Shown here piece after piece: positions 34,193 to 44,805 of a stretch of 64,000 bases of DNA. The translations under genes were made by a program, and so were the position numbers. Below the pieces are notes generated by a model. That model had not been told where the DNA came from and searched no databases. It saw only the letters and a list, made by a program, of their open reading frames with translations. The DNA is from Andrena cerasifolii. Lineage: Eukaryota > Arthropoda > Insecta > Hymenoptera > Andrenidae. The DNA is taken from NCBI RefSeq assembly GCF_050908995.1, contig NC_135123.1, forward strand, positions 992,001 to 1,056,000, written 5' to 3'. Position 1 is the first letter of the stretch, and each line of letters starts with the position of its first letter.

Positions 34193-34899
34193 GGGGGGAG
34201 CCTGGTGTAGCGGATCGAAGAAATCGATTTTTTTTTTGTTGCATAAATCAACAGTTGAACATCACGACAATATGTTCCCAAAGCCGCAAAACGAAATTCG
34301 AAAAATTAAAGCGGATATAGCCGATTTTGCTACGGAGCGCCAGGCTACCACAAAACTTGAAATGTGGTTTTCTCGAAACGACAGTTTTATACTTTGCGGG
34401 CAATGTAACTCAAAAAATATTCAACCAATCGACTTGGCCTTGTGCACGGATATTTGTGAACTTTTTCTTCATAGTACTAAGTTATTAGTATAATGATATT
34501 GTTTAAATAAATAACTTTTTTTAGACATTTAAGGCAAAATTTCGTTGGAAACAGTGAACTTTTTATTCAAGAGGCCGCCATTTGTTCATTTTGCATCTTT
34601 TAAGTTTCAAATTTCTTCATTCTGTGCGTACACTCATAAACTAAAAGAAAATGGTTCGATTTTTGGTTTCAGATGAAACCAAAAGACGCTACGTTGCCCG
34701 CAGTGCAATAATTGCGTCGCCAACGGACTGGGCATAACTTTGTTATTTGCCGCTCTTTTTTAATAAAATTTTTTTGTTATATACCTTAACCTGTTAATAC
34801 AATATCCTGAAAGTTTCAGAAAGATCTATCAAATACTTTCTTTAAAAAAATTTCCCGAAAAATGCCTCGATTTTCATTTAGTTACACCAGGCTCCCCCG
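34193..34899. mobile_element. TTAA-flanked MITE with GGGGGAGCCTGGTGTA ends
   Basis: The left end GGGGGGAGCCTGGTGTA (34193) and right end TACACCAGGCTCCCCCG (ends 34899) are inverted repeats of about 17 bp. TTAA lies at 34189-34192 and 34900-34903. TTAA target choice is the mark of piggyBac-type elements. An ORF of 119 residues (34134-34493) crosses the left end and has no recognised domain, so it is probably chance. The element is 707 bp and non-autonomous. Confidence 0.75.
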
Positions 34900-34903
34900 T
34901 TAA

Positions 34904-35165
34904 GGCTGCCGTCTCATTTTTGTTATGGTCCGAATCGATCGAAGTGTCCCTTGTAAACAGACGGACTCTAAGGAAACTACTGCGATCGATAAAAAGAAGT
35001 AGTACAGAGGTGACATCTCCAAGTACTCTGTGTAGACGAATTTTTTACGTATAGTTGCCACATCTTCTGTTCTCTCTGTCTCTGCCGCGCTGTTGCCACA
35101 TCTCTTTCTATCGAGAAGTCTTGAAGGAATACGGCACGAGAGCTGCGTCTAGCATCAGAGTCAGC
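34904..35165. repeat. Right arm (C plus B) of the 10-kb inverted-repeat set, starts at a TTAA
   Basis: The sequence after TTAA (34900-34903) reads GGCTGCCGTCTCATTTTTGT and continues as the reverse complement of 28238-28413 and then of 26620-26712. This arm is uninterrupted, so it shows the original order that the 26852-28041 insertion split in the left arm. Confidence 0.8.
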
Positions 35166-35993
35166 CAACAGCCGCGTACCTGTAATGCGCTATTTATGTA
35201 GCAGTTTTAGCACTCGCGTTGACAGTTGGTGCCGCGCGGAATTTATATATATCGCTATATCTTCTACAATTATTTATGAATCAGTGTGAAAATTGGTAAA
35301 AATCTTCTTTGTATATTAATGAAAAACTTTGTCGCTGCAAGTTATATGTACCTCAAAATTGCCTCGATACTTTTTAACGGCGAACGTTGAAAAACATGGG
35401 ATATGTCCAGTAATAATTTTTAATTAAATATTATTACATTTTTCACCATAAGCGTTTTGTGCATACACTTTGCGGCTTCGCTAGAGTTTTCTGAGTTGTA
35501 TGTTTCAAGTCTCATAATGATCCCGTAGTATTTACTCAAGTACTCGCAATTTATGTTTAAAGAAATAATAATTTTGGATGATGAAAATTTTTTCTTTATA
35601 ATTTTTAACTCGAGTAGTAATGATTGGATAAATAAACTGTAAATAAAAAAAATGTGTGTCCTGACGAGGTTTATAACATGATATTTTTTAAATTATAGTT
35701 TAACAACATTTAATTTTACAATGCTTTCTTAGCGTTTGGACAATAATTTTTCCCATTTTCGAGCGCTAGTCCCCTTATTGCATCCGACCCTTCAATTTCA
35801 AAGCATACAATTTGAATAAGGTATACAAAATATATTTCAATCTAATACTTTTGTACATGCTATTCTTCGGAATTGTTATTCCATGGTTGTCAAAATTTAT
35901 CAATATAAACTAGATCAATACTAACAATACGTATATTTTGGAATGTCTGATAAAACGATTTTATTCAGCTACGATCCTGTGTTTGTATCTTTG
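35166..35993. other. AT-rich sequence, no gene
   Basis: No ORF above background and no repeat partner noticed. Confidence 0.5.
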
Positions 35994-36188
35994 ATTCAAA
36001 TCTGGAAAATAAATTTTAACCCACTTCCAACCACCCAATTGTCTTGAAAGTTTGCAGGGGTGCGTAGTTTGAAAGACAATACAAAATTACGAAAAAAACT
36101 CCGAGGGGGTGAAAAATTACCCAGTCACTATTAAATAATAATCCATAACCACAAATCGACTTCAAATCAACCACTCGCGTTCTTTACC
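35994..36188. repeat. Outer right arm of the 10-kb inverted-repeat set
   Basis: Imperfect reverse complement of 26039-26240. Confidence 0.8.
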
Positions 36189-36367
36189 CACTTACAAGGG
36201 GATACCACGGATGTGGAAATTGCTTTTGGAACGACAGTATATGGGGGTCGTATTACGCATGTAGTATGAAAATACCATTTCGGCTTAATGTCGAATGGGC
36301 CTTCGTTTTCGAGATATTGTAGTTTTTACTGTTTAACGTACATAGTAATCCCGATATATACCATCTA

Positions 36368-37225
36368 CAGGGTGTCCCACTAAGGAGTGGACAGCGCGAT
36401 ATCTCCTAAAGTATTGTCGATAAAAATATAAAAAAAATAGGGAATTGCATGGTTCGAGGGGGCCCATTTATTAGCGCGAACGAATTTTGTTTCCGATTAT
36501 TATTTTAAAAGATACGATGGTCAAGTTCGGTTTTTCAAATGGAACTATTTTTTTTGAAGACCTGAGTTGATAGTGCGTTCCAAGACAAATTCAATAAGCT
36601 TTAATGTATACACTTTATTTCCACTGGTTTTTAAGATATTGCGCTTGCAAATTTACTGATTTTCACTGGAAGAAAACCCTCTGGAATAGGAAGGACCGGG
36701 GTCGGTCTTACTGGCGCTACGGGTGGTATTGCCTGTTGAAACTGATACCTACCTGCCAAAGGTCTACGACAGGGTTCGCAGGCCCAAAAGCTGGACAATT
36801 CTTTTCCGTCAGAAATGCTACATAGGTAGGTACATCTGCGGTATCGAGAAGCGCATCGTTACTTTTATTTCGCACTTGCTTCTACGCTCGGATGGCCGGT
36901 TCTTTTGGGAGGGATGCAAGTTGGATTGGTTCTGCTACAATCTGCTCCCTATGGTTGAAATTTAGTCTAGCAACTTTCACTCCTCCTAACCTAACCAATC
37001 CAACTTGCATCCCTCCCAAAAGAACCGGCCATCCGAGCATAGAAGCAAGTACGAAATAAAAGTAACGATGCGCTTCTCGATACCGCAGATGTACCTACCT
37101 AAGTAACATTTCTGACGGAAAAGAATTGTCCAGAATTGAACCATGCAATTCCCTATTTTTTTTATATTTTTATCGACAATACTTTAAGAGATATCGCGCT
37201 GTCCACTCCTTAGTGGGACACCCTG
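36368..37225. mobile_element. Foldback element, copy 2, right arm internally deleted
   Basis: Same ends (CAGGGTGTCCCACTAAGGAG) and TA flanks (36366-36367, 37226-37227) as copy 1. The left arm is about 560 bp. The right arm jumps from AAGAATTGTCCAG (ends about 37132) to AATTGAACCATGCAAT, losing some 330 bp. The loop is the reverse complement of the copy-1 loop, meaning opposite orientation. Confidence 0.85.
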
Positions 37226-37913
37226 TATATATATTTTTGTCTCATAAATCATTCAAGCTTTCGCCCCTTTGAAATGGACGATTATAGATAAAAAAAAGTG
37301 TCGGATATTTATCGAAGAATTATATTATCTTATTATCTTCTATCATTCTGTGTAATTCCTTTCTCCATTGACGGTCTTCCTACAACTTTGCCAGGTTGCT
37401 CGTAACGAAATGTGACGTATGCAGTGTGGATCTGTAACACATTATGAAATACATTAGGAAATACTTAATTGTTGTTTTACAAGTGTACAAAATTTTACTG
37501 TAGATGTATAAGCTGTCAAACTTTACCTGAAATATGGTACTTATTATTCCATTTGCCCTGGCATTAATGTCCCATACACCATGTTTGCTGTAATTTTGTC
37601 AAAAGTCCGCCTGTAAGATATGATCGCAGAAATTTCGGTAAATTTGATATAAAAGTAAAAGTTTCTTTCAATAATTAGTTGAACATCATGCATACCTGTG
37701 ACGTCCGTATGTATCAGCCTGGCGCACTTTGACTAAGCCGGATTCCGCCTGTCTCCTCCTGTGAACTTAGAAATGTGTCTGAAAAAATTAAAGAGTGAAT
37801 TAATTTTATTATTTCCTTTTCCACTTTCTTAGCAAAGTTACGCCGGTGTGAATCGACTCGAGAGTACAAGTGCCATTGCTGGCACTTGTGACCACTGACA
37901 GTGGTACCGCACT
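37226..37913. other. No gene; small hairpins near 37868
   Basis: ACAAGTGCCATTGCTGGCAC with TTGT (37868-37891) is a 10-bp-stem hairpin. It is followed at once by the palindrome CCACTGACAGTGG. Otherwise AT-rich. Confidence 0.6.
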
Positions 37914-40188
37914 TTACAGCGCGGTGCGAGGCCGGACCGATGCAATAGTTTCACTATTTTCAGAGTGAGACCTTTTTCGCTTTTTCAAGCTTTTGGATTT
38001 TTCTTTCGCTCTTTCTGCTAATATAAATTGACGCTCCCGAATAGGCATGCACCTATTGTGCCGACTATCTATTAATTCGGGTAGCATGCATTCTAAATAA
38101 AATTGAACCAGGTTTTGCTCCATTGCCAAAATATACATTACTTTCTATCAGTAATATGTAACTGGCCTTGTACTTGATAGTAGTGATGCGTTTTATTTAT
38201 TGAAATACCTGTTTTACGTGTGAACATGCGCCGAACAGCGGGTACTTTTTCAATAGCTTCTTCCGGCGAATAGTTTTCCGTTGATTTGGGGCATTTGATT
38301 TCCACAATACCCTCTTGACCGATGATTCCATCCGGTGAAGCTCCTAAAAAGGGGATGCAGCAGTCGATGAAAATTCCACATTCTGCAATATCTGAATATT
38401 GTTTCTTCAATTCTTCGCGAGTAATTTTCTCGCATTCTTTCCCGTATTCCACCGCAGGTGCACTAATTATCTTCGGATACAGAAATGATTTCACTGCATT
38501 TGCTCAAAGCGTGTCAGGTCGGCGACGACGCACTTGTCCAAAATTGGATGCTGTCAACAATTTGGACCTGTACTGCAGCCATCTGCGGTTCTTTGCTTGT
38601 CCGATTGTTTCATCTTCAATGGCATGTCTTTTCTCTTGCCAGTCACTGAGCATTTGCATATGCTTTTCCCGCTCCAGTTCAAACATTTTGGATGGCATGT
38701 CTGGCTTCTGTGCATTTTGTCCATAATCAGAATCTTTCTGGGAGGTCAATTGCTTGCGTACATATCGCGCAGCCTTCGTTTCCTTCTGTTTTGCAGTTCT
38801 CTTTTCCTTTTCTTTCATCTTCTTTTCTTCCATTTGGCGAACAACCTCGGGCGTTTTCTTTTTCATTGCCCCATTCAATCGCGAGTGCACTTGGTTACTG
38901 TGTACTCCACGACAGCAGCATCACATCTTCCTGTATATGATCCTCTTTCGGCGAAATTTAATCTTTTTCAGCCAATGTACTTGGCAATTATCGCGTTCAA
39001 ACTTTCCACAGCGTTATTATTAGTGTTATAAAATAAGCTCTCCGCATGAGCTAACAGTGGACGAAGTATTTCTTTTACGTCCTGGTACACCCCAATTTTC
39101 AACAATTCTGGAAAGATGTTTCTTTCATTCTCTTTATTCTTGCCATCGCAGAAATATTCTAATTGTGCACACTTTTTGTGTTCACCAAACACGTGGATCG
39201 GAACATTCTGTATGTCGCCATACAAATTCTTCGTTTTCTCGTCGATTGATATATTCTGATTGTATGTAAATTTTGCTTTTACGATGTCCGTGCGTATCCG
39301 GCGAGTGCTACTTTCCACAGCTTGTCTCAATGGTCCAGGTGTAGTCTTCTTCACAATCGGTCACATTTTTGTGCAGAAGTTTCGCAACAAATGATTCGTG
39401 CATTCAATTTTTTTACGCGAATCTATCTCTTATATGGGTCAGCATCAATAATCTTCTTATATGCTGTCCCCATCAGCAATCAGAGTAGAATAAACGAGCC
39501 TACGTTTTTCTACGCTAGTACTGAATCCTTCTATCAATCAGCAATCCACTTCTTCGGCTTTGTCCGATTGATTGCAGATTTCAGCTTTGTAATGGCATAC
39601 AGTACACATTACGCCGAAGATGCTCTTGAAGCCACGCCGTTTCACACCAGCTATTCATAGGTATTCAATGCCACAGTCTTCCCTATCTTTTGCATGCTTA
39701 CCTATTTTTTGCATTTGAGTAAGCACATTTGCGAAATTCATTATATCGTTGCTATTTACGAGACGCGATTGCTCTTGCGGCTTATTCTTCGCAATTTTTT
39801 CTATAACGAAGTTTTCTTCTTCGTTACTTTCTACATCAAATTCTTCAAGAGCCTCTTCAGTTTCTCCCGAACTGGCCGTATCAGTATCTTCAGCAGGTGG
39901 CAAGTACATTATCTCTTGATGCGTATGATTTCGTCCATCGGATGTTGATGGCTCCTCTACTATACACTCCTCGGCCACTTCTTCTGGATGTTGTCCTACG
40001 GCAGTGTCGTCTGCCGTTTTTTCGCTTTCTTGTTTCTTCTGAAGGGCTAAAGACCTTCTGTTTTGGCGATATGCTTTCCGTTTCGATAATCTCTTTGCGT
40101 ACGAATGTACGTGTCGCGAACGAAACGGAGAATTATTGTCCATATCTTCCGGTACGTCCTGCATATCCACATTTCGAGTGTCACTCAT
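37914..40188 (-). pseudogene. Mutator-like transposase domain plus YqaJ-type exonuclease, decayed
   Basis: Five minus-strand pieces read in order. 40188-39655: acidic, disordered N-terminus (MSDTRNVDMQDVPEDMD...). Near 39640-39420: a degraded stretch with GFKSIFGVMCTVCHYK, then LVYSTLIADGD. Next comes ECTNHLLRNFC with a stop (TGA) just after, leading into 39354-38968 (TPGPLRQAVESS ... NNAVESLNAIIAKYIG), typical of the Mutator-like domain seen in insect repeat proteins. 38890-38504: charged linker ending YRSKLLTASNFG. 38494-38138: YqaJ/lambda-exonuclease fold with EYGKECEKITREEL, FLGASPDG, VEIKCP and HHYYQVQGQL, the Asp/Glu-x-Lys nuclease core. 38138-37914: basic C-terminus. Several frameshifts, and most of the transposase core is missing. 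Probably a dead transposon gene. Confidence 0.7.
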
Positions 40189-40199
40189 TTTAAACTAAA

Positions 40200-40290
40200 C
40201 CAACAAACACGACGCACGACGCACGACGAACGACGCACGACGCATGACGCACAGCACAATACAACACAATACAACACAACGCAACAAAAC
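40200..40290. repeat. Short tandem repeats ACGACGC and ACAACACAAT
   Basis: About seven copies of a 7-8-bp unit (CGACGCA with variants) followed by ACAATACAACAC-type decamers, directly upstream of the minus-strand gene start at 40188. Possibly its 5' UTR or promoter region. Confidence 0.8.
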
Positions 40291-40518
40291 TCAAAATCTT
40301 TCTGCCCATTGCAAAAAAACGTAAACACGAACCGTGAACCGAAGATTCGTCTGTGGTGCGTTCTGAAACAAATGACGCTCTACAAACCAAGCCACGGCAC
40401 AAACAGTCCATCGCGTGGAGAGTCAGTCCGTTGAAAGAACGCCAACCACGTGCACGTGATATACATAGTGTTGAATTAATTATATGAATAAGGTAAGTAT
40501 TATATTGTTACTGTTATA

Positions 40519-40870
40519 CAGAGTGATTCTCTGGCTAGAGTCTTCAAAGGGGATGCCGTCAATAAGCCGCGCCTCGTTGAGTTTTGGTGGACTTCGACGC
40601 TCGAGACGATATTCACTACCACATGTTAAATAATTCTTTATTCTTCATCGAATCGATATGGCGGTGATACTAATGAATTCCTGGCGTTCTGCCGATCAAA
40701 ATCATGTCAAATGTCATGTAAATCGGATTATTTTTAACGAACTTAGCTTGGGACCATTTTCATCGACACGACATCGATTGACGCCATTTTCGCAAAAATC
40801 TGATGAGAAATGCAGAAGTGGGATTCGTCACTTCCACGACTTTGAGGACTCTAGCGAGAGAATTACCCGG
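40519..40870. mobile_element. TA-flanked MITE with 31-bp inverted ends
   Basis: The left end CAGAGTGATTCTCTGGCTAG with AGTCTTCAAAG and the right end (as complement) CCGGGTAATTCTCTCGCTAG with AGTCCTCAAAG are imperfect inverted repeats. TA lies at 40517-40518 and 40871-40872. The 82-residue ORF inside is not gene-like. Confidence 0.7.
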
Positions 40871-41089
40871 TATGTTCATACAATCTTACTATTTGTCATA
40901 AAATAATACATTCATTATTTCATTTCCAGATGAAAGAAGCGCTCCAGGAAGCGGCGAAGCGAGGGGGGCAAGGGAGGGAAAGGAGGCACAAGAGGGAAAG
41001 GCGAGGGAGAACCCCGAGATGAGGGCCGAATTACAAAAAGTAATTATGTGAAATGTGGTTTATGTGACCGTGAGAGCATATGTGTGAAT

Positions 41090-41412
41090 CAGAGTAGGGC
41101 CAAATGTAATCTAACAACAAATTACAAATTACGATTAAAATATAATTGCGTAATTGATTACACATTTTCTGTAATTTTTAGGTAGTTGACAAAATATTCT
41201 GTGCACTTGTGTAATTGATTACACATTATTTTCAACACATAATATTTTGTTAACTACCTAAAAATTACAGAAAATGTGTAATCAATTACACAAGTACACA
41301 AAATATTGTGTTTAACTACATAAATTAACGATTGCAGAAAATAATGTGAAATCAATTACGCAATTACATTTTAATCGTAATTTGTAATTAGATTACATTT
41401 TGCCCAACTCTG
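41090..41412. mobile_element. hAT-type MITE with perfect 8-bp duplication GTGTGAAT
   Basis: A 323-bp palindromic element. It starts CAGAGTAGGGC (41090) and ends GCCCAACTCTG (41412), flanked by GTGTGAAT at 41082-41089 and 41413-41420. Arms of about 65 bp, plus inner pairs around TGTGTAATTGATTACACA, make most of it self-complementary. The CAGAG-TTGGGC-type end and the 8-bp duplication fit hAT elements. Confidence 0.9.
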
Positions 41413-41732
41413 GTGTGAATATTATTTTGTTTGTGTCAGATATTTTTTATGTTATGTAATTTTAAGAAAATGTAATTTTTATGTTACTGTTCCAGTTAAA
41501 AAAGGCACTAAAACGCCTGACTTACCGGCGCGGAGGCGGCTGGGGCGGTGGAAAGCGCGGAGGCCGCTGGGGAGGCAGGCGTGGAAGCGGATAGGGATGC
41601 AGGCATGGAGGCGGGTGGTGGTGGAAGGGGGGGACAAGGGAGACAAATATTTATATATCAATAATAAAAGATTACAAATTTATATTAATAAAATAAATAT
41701 ATTAAAATATTTAATGATTGTGTATTTTGTTT

Positions 41733-42002
41733 GTATTAATAGAATGTAAAATGTTCACATTTTCTATCGTATCGGCATGAACGTTTCAGTAACATACTGC
41801 TGACATTTTCCAGATGCAAATAAATACACGGTATAAATCAGATTATTTTTAGCATTATCAGATTAGCAATGTTACATTTATAGTCAATTATCTAGTACAG
41901 TTCTAGAAATAAACTGATCTATACCGTGTTTCAACTCATTTTAATCTGGAAAATCTCAGCAGTATATTACTAAAACCATTACGTTTTACATTTTATTAAT
42001 AC
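41733..42002. mobile_element. MITE-like inverted repeat
   Basis: GTATTAATAGAATGTAAAAT (41733) pairs with ATTTTATTAATAC (ends 42002). Inner blocks ACATACTGCTGACATTTTCC (41791-41810) and GGAAAATCTCAGCAGTATAT (41947-41966) and ACACGGTATA with TATACCGTGT are also inverted. Arms are about 105 bp. Confidence 0.75.
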
Positions 42003-42563
42003 ATAATCCACCGCAAGCAACACTGTATGCCTCTCGAACCGAACATTTATTCTAATTTATCCAGATATTATCTTTGCCCATCTCTGTTCTCCAGTCGCTT
42101 CGTCATGATTCATTCAAGCCTTCCTGACGAGAAAATAGTAAAAGGGGAAATGCGGCAACAACGCGATACGACTATCAATACGTATCGGCAACTATGTCTT
42201 TCCTACATTTATCGGCTAGTTTGGACCTCCACCGGTTCTGATGGTACATGGCGTGAATATGCCATCCACGCCGGTGACGGAGAATCCTTGAAGCATAATT
42301 CTGTCATTTTTCGAGTCTGTCTCAGTACACGAGTTATAAATTCATTATTATTTCAACGTACGGTGCTTATTAGCGTTCAAACGCACCAGACCCGTCTGCA
42401 CGGATGTCTACCGGAGGCAACTATATCCGCAAAAGCTTCCTTCTTGCCGATTCCACGACGTAAGTTGGTTGAAACGGTTTGTTTACCACATCGCGTATAC
42501 GTACACGCTTTTCCTAGCTTGTGTGAGCGTACGCAGACATTCAAGGCGCGATGAGACGGCAGC
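42003..42563. repeat. Fragment of the repeat ending GAGACGGCAGCC|TTAA
   Basis: Ends ATGAGACGGCAGCC with TTAA at 42564-42567, the same terminus as at 28413 and 34904. The opposite end was not found. A 175-residue ORF (42027-42554) lies inside but shows no domain. Confidence 0.45.
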
Positions 42564-44395
42564 CTTAACTAAAAATAAATGATCGACACCTAAGTACGAA
42601 ATTAATCGGATACTGTATGGCATGAGTATCTTAAGGGCCCCATACACTTGAGACACGTTGTGATACATGTGTCTGAGAGTTGTGTCAAATATCAAACAGC
42701 ACATATATAGATATTGAAACGCAATAATGAGACATTAGTTCAGCTCAAAACGCGGTCCTGAAATGTTGCCTTCACAACTTGTGCGTATAGCAATTGCTCT
42801 AGCATTATCAGAATCTCTAAAGAGAAAAAAGCTCGAATGAAGAATATCTGCAAAGCAATGGTTATGTGATAGAAACAAGTATACTGAATATAGGGTAATA
42901 TCTAGATAAGTGAGTCTGTGTGGCACGAGAGTTGGCGGAATCGCTATATTTCAGACTCTATACGTAAAAACACGTTAAAGTGCAAACCAATTGCTTCTCT
43001 AGAAGCCAAACAATTGAACAAGTAGCATCATTTCCGTTCCTTCTATGTTTTTCCCGATTTATAGGCTATAAAAGGTAAGTTGAGATTACATTTAACCTCT
43101 TTTATAAAACAGTAGTGTACAGAATCGTATATAAAATATACTTCTAAGTTAATTTTCATTTAATGGTTTGGATGATACGATAGTAGAAGTACTAAGGGAC
43201 AATGCAGCAAACATATTTGCCCATATTAACCTTTCCATTCATCTGGAGGAATGGAGAGACGGCCCTCTCGTTGATTAGGATACATAGCTTACCTTTAAAT
43301 TGTCGGTGAGATATACTCACTTTGTAAACTTCTATTCTATCAGTTTGATTTACAGTATTTGCCGAGAGATTTTTTTTTATTATTTACGTTTATTTATTTT
43401 ATTTATTCACTTTTGCGCCAAGTTCACTTTTTGTTTGATGTGTTTTGTACTTGTTTAGCGTCAGTAAATAAAATTTCAATAAATCTGTAGGTGTAAATAA
43501 TATTGCTTTCTTCGTTGTTATTTTTTCATGAATAATTATGTTGATCATATCTCCTAAAGACGCGAATCATCCTTTCAAACGACGAGAGCCATTTCTCCTA
43601 GCACCTTAGGTGAGATGGTCAGAAGTCATGACCTCAGTTTTCAATCCGATTTTCAGCAAATATTGTCTTAAAGCAAATATCGACCAGTTTTTTTTTTAAT
43701 CAGCATGAAATTCTGACCATATGATGTTTATTCTGATAAAATAAATAGTATCAGTGTTACGTCCCTACTCCCGAGTTACTAGCTTTACGGGTTTTCCGTG
43801 GTTCAGACGTACGTTTAGAGAGTCGATTTAGTGTTCCGCTTTCGAGCAAATCCTCTGACTTGTCGCTTTGGGATGGTTGAGAGTTCGCATACGATTTATT
43901 CGACGAGCACTCATGTGGTTCATAGAGGCCTTGGCAATTAACGCAATATGTCGATTGTAATTATATTTTACAAATCGATAGGTATTACCCGTGATTCCAA
44001 AACACGGGTGCCTGGAGTCCGGCGTCTATGTACCGCCTCCACGGGGTTAGTTTTTGGTGGGGCCCAATCGCCTGGCGACACCGCAATCCCGTGTGTGGTT
44101 TGCGAGATGTATGGGGTGCTACTGGTTCCCACAGCGAGGGAGTTACAGCCGGCGCACACTTATAATCTTGAACCAAACGGCGAAGTTGCTTCTTTCGGCC
44201 GACGTGGTGCGGTGACACCTGGGCATTATCACTCTCTAGAAATGGGATTTATTTGATTTGATATAGTTTCATTCGCGGGATCATGTTTTAGTCTAATACC
44301 TGGTGATACCGTGGGCGACTGTCCGCTTACAAGTGCCTCTTTCGACAAACGCAAGCCATGATCGTTTGTAAGTCATTTTGATCGGTTAATAAATG
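42564..44395. other. No supported gene
   Basis: AT-rich to about 43750, then a mixed segment with short overlapping ORFs (43948-44256 plus, 43968-44218 minus) lacking domains. GATACCGTGGGCGACTGT (about 44313-44330) recurs at 60764-60781. Confidence 0.4.
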
Positions 44396-44759
44396 TGTGA
44401 CGTACGTTGTTATGAAGGAGTTAGGTGAATATAAAAGATCACTAATATGTTCACTAACTTCAATCGTTAATATATATTTATTATAATGTTCGGACACAAT
44501 ATACTCGGAATATGCGCGGTAACCTCGGTAACCGTTTTTACATGAAGAAATCAGGAGTGTTTCGGCGTTGAGACTAATACAAGAACTGCGCCTAGGTCAA
44601 GGGAGACAAGCTTATATACTGTCGAGATAGGTAGGTACGTAAGGGCGAGCCTGCCCTTTGGACATGATTCGAAGTGACGAATCCTGCGTGGTGATGCGGC
44701 AGTTTGGGATGACGCGTTGTTGTTGAGAATATACTCATTGTGTATTCTTACTCATTACA
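44396..44759 (-). repeat. Probable 3' LTR of the Gypsy element
   Basis: On the minus strand it follows a purine-rich tract (GGAAGGCCCGAGGAG) after env. It starts TGTAATGAG, has TATATAAGC (TATA box, about 44608) and AATAAA (about 44482), and ends ...GTACGTCACA. About 364 bp. The 3' boundary is uncertain by a few bases, as no 5' LTR is available for comparison. Confidence 0.55.
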
Positions 44760-44805
44760 CTCCTCGGGCCTTCCGGAAAAGCTCGGCCCTGAGCTCATGA
44801 GATCC

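Noticed and set aside
42027..42554. 175-residue plus-strand ORF
   Set aside because: No domain or splice context; it overlaps a TTAA-type repeat fragment.
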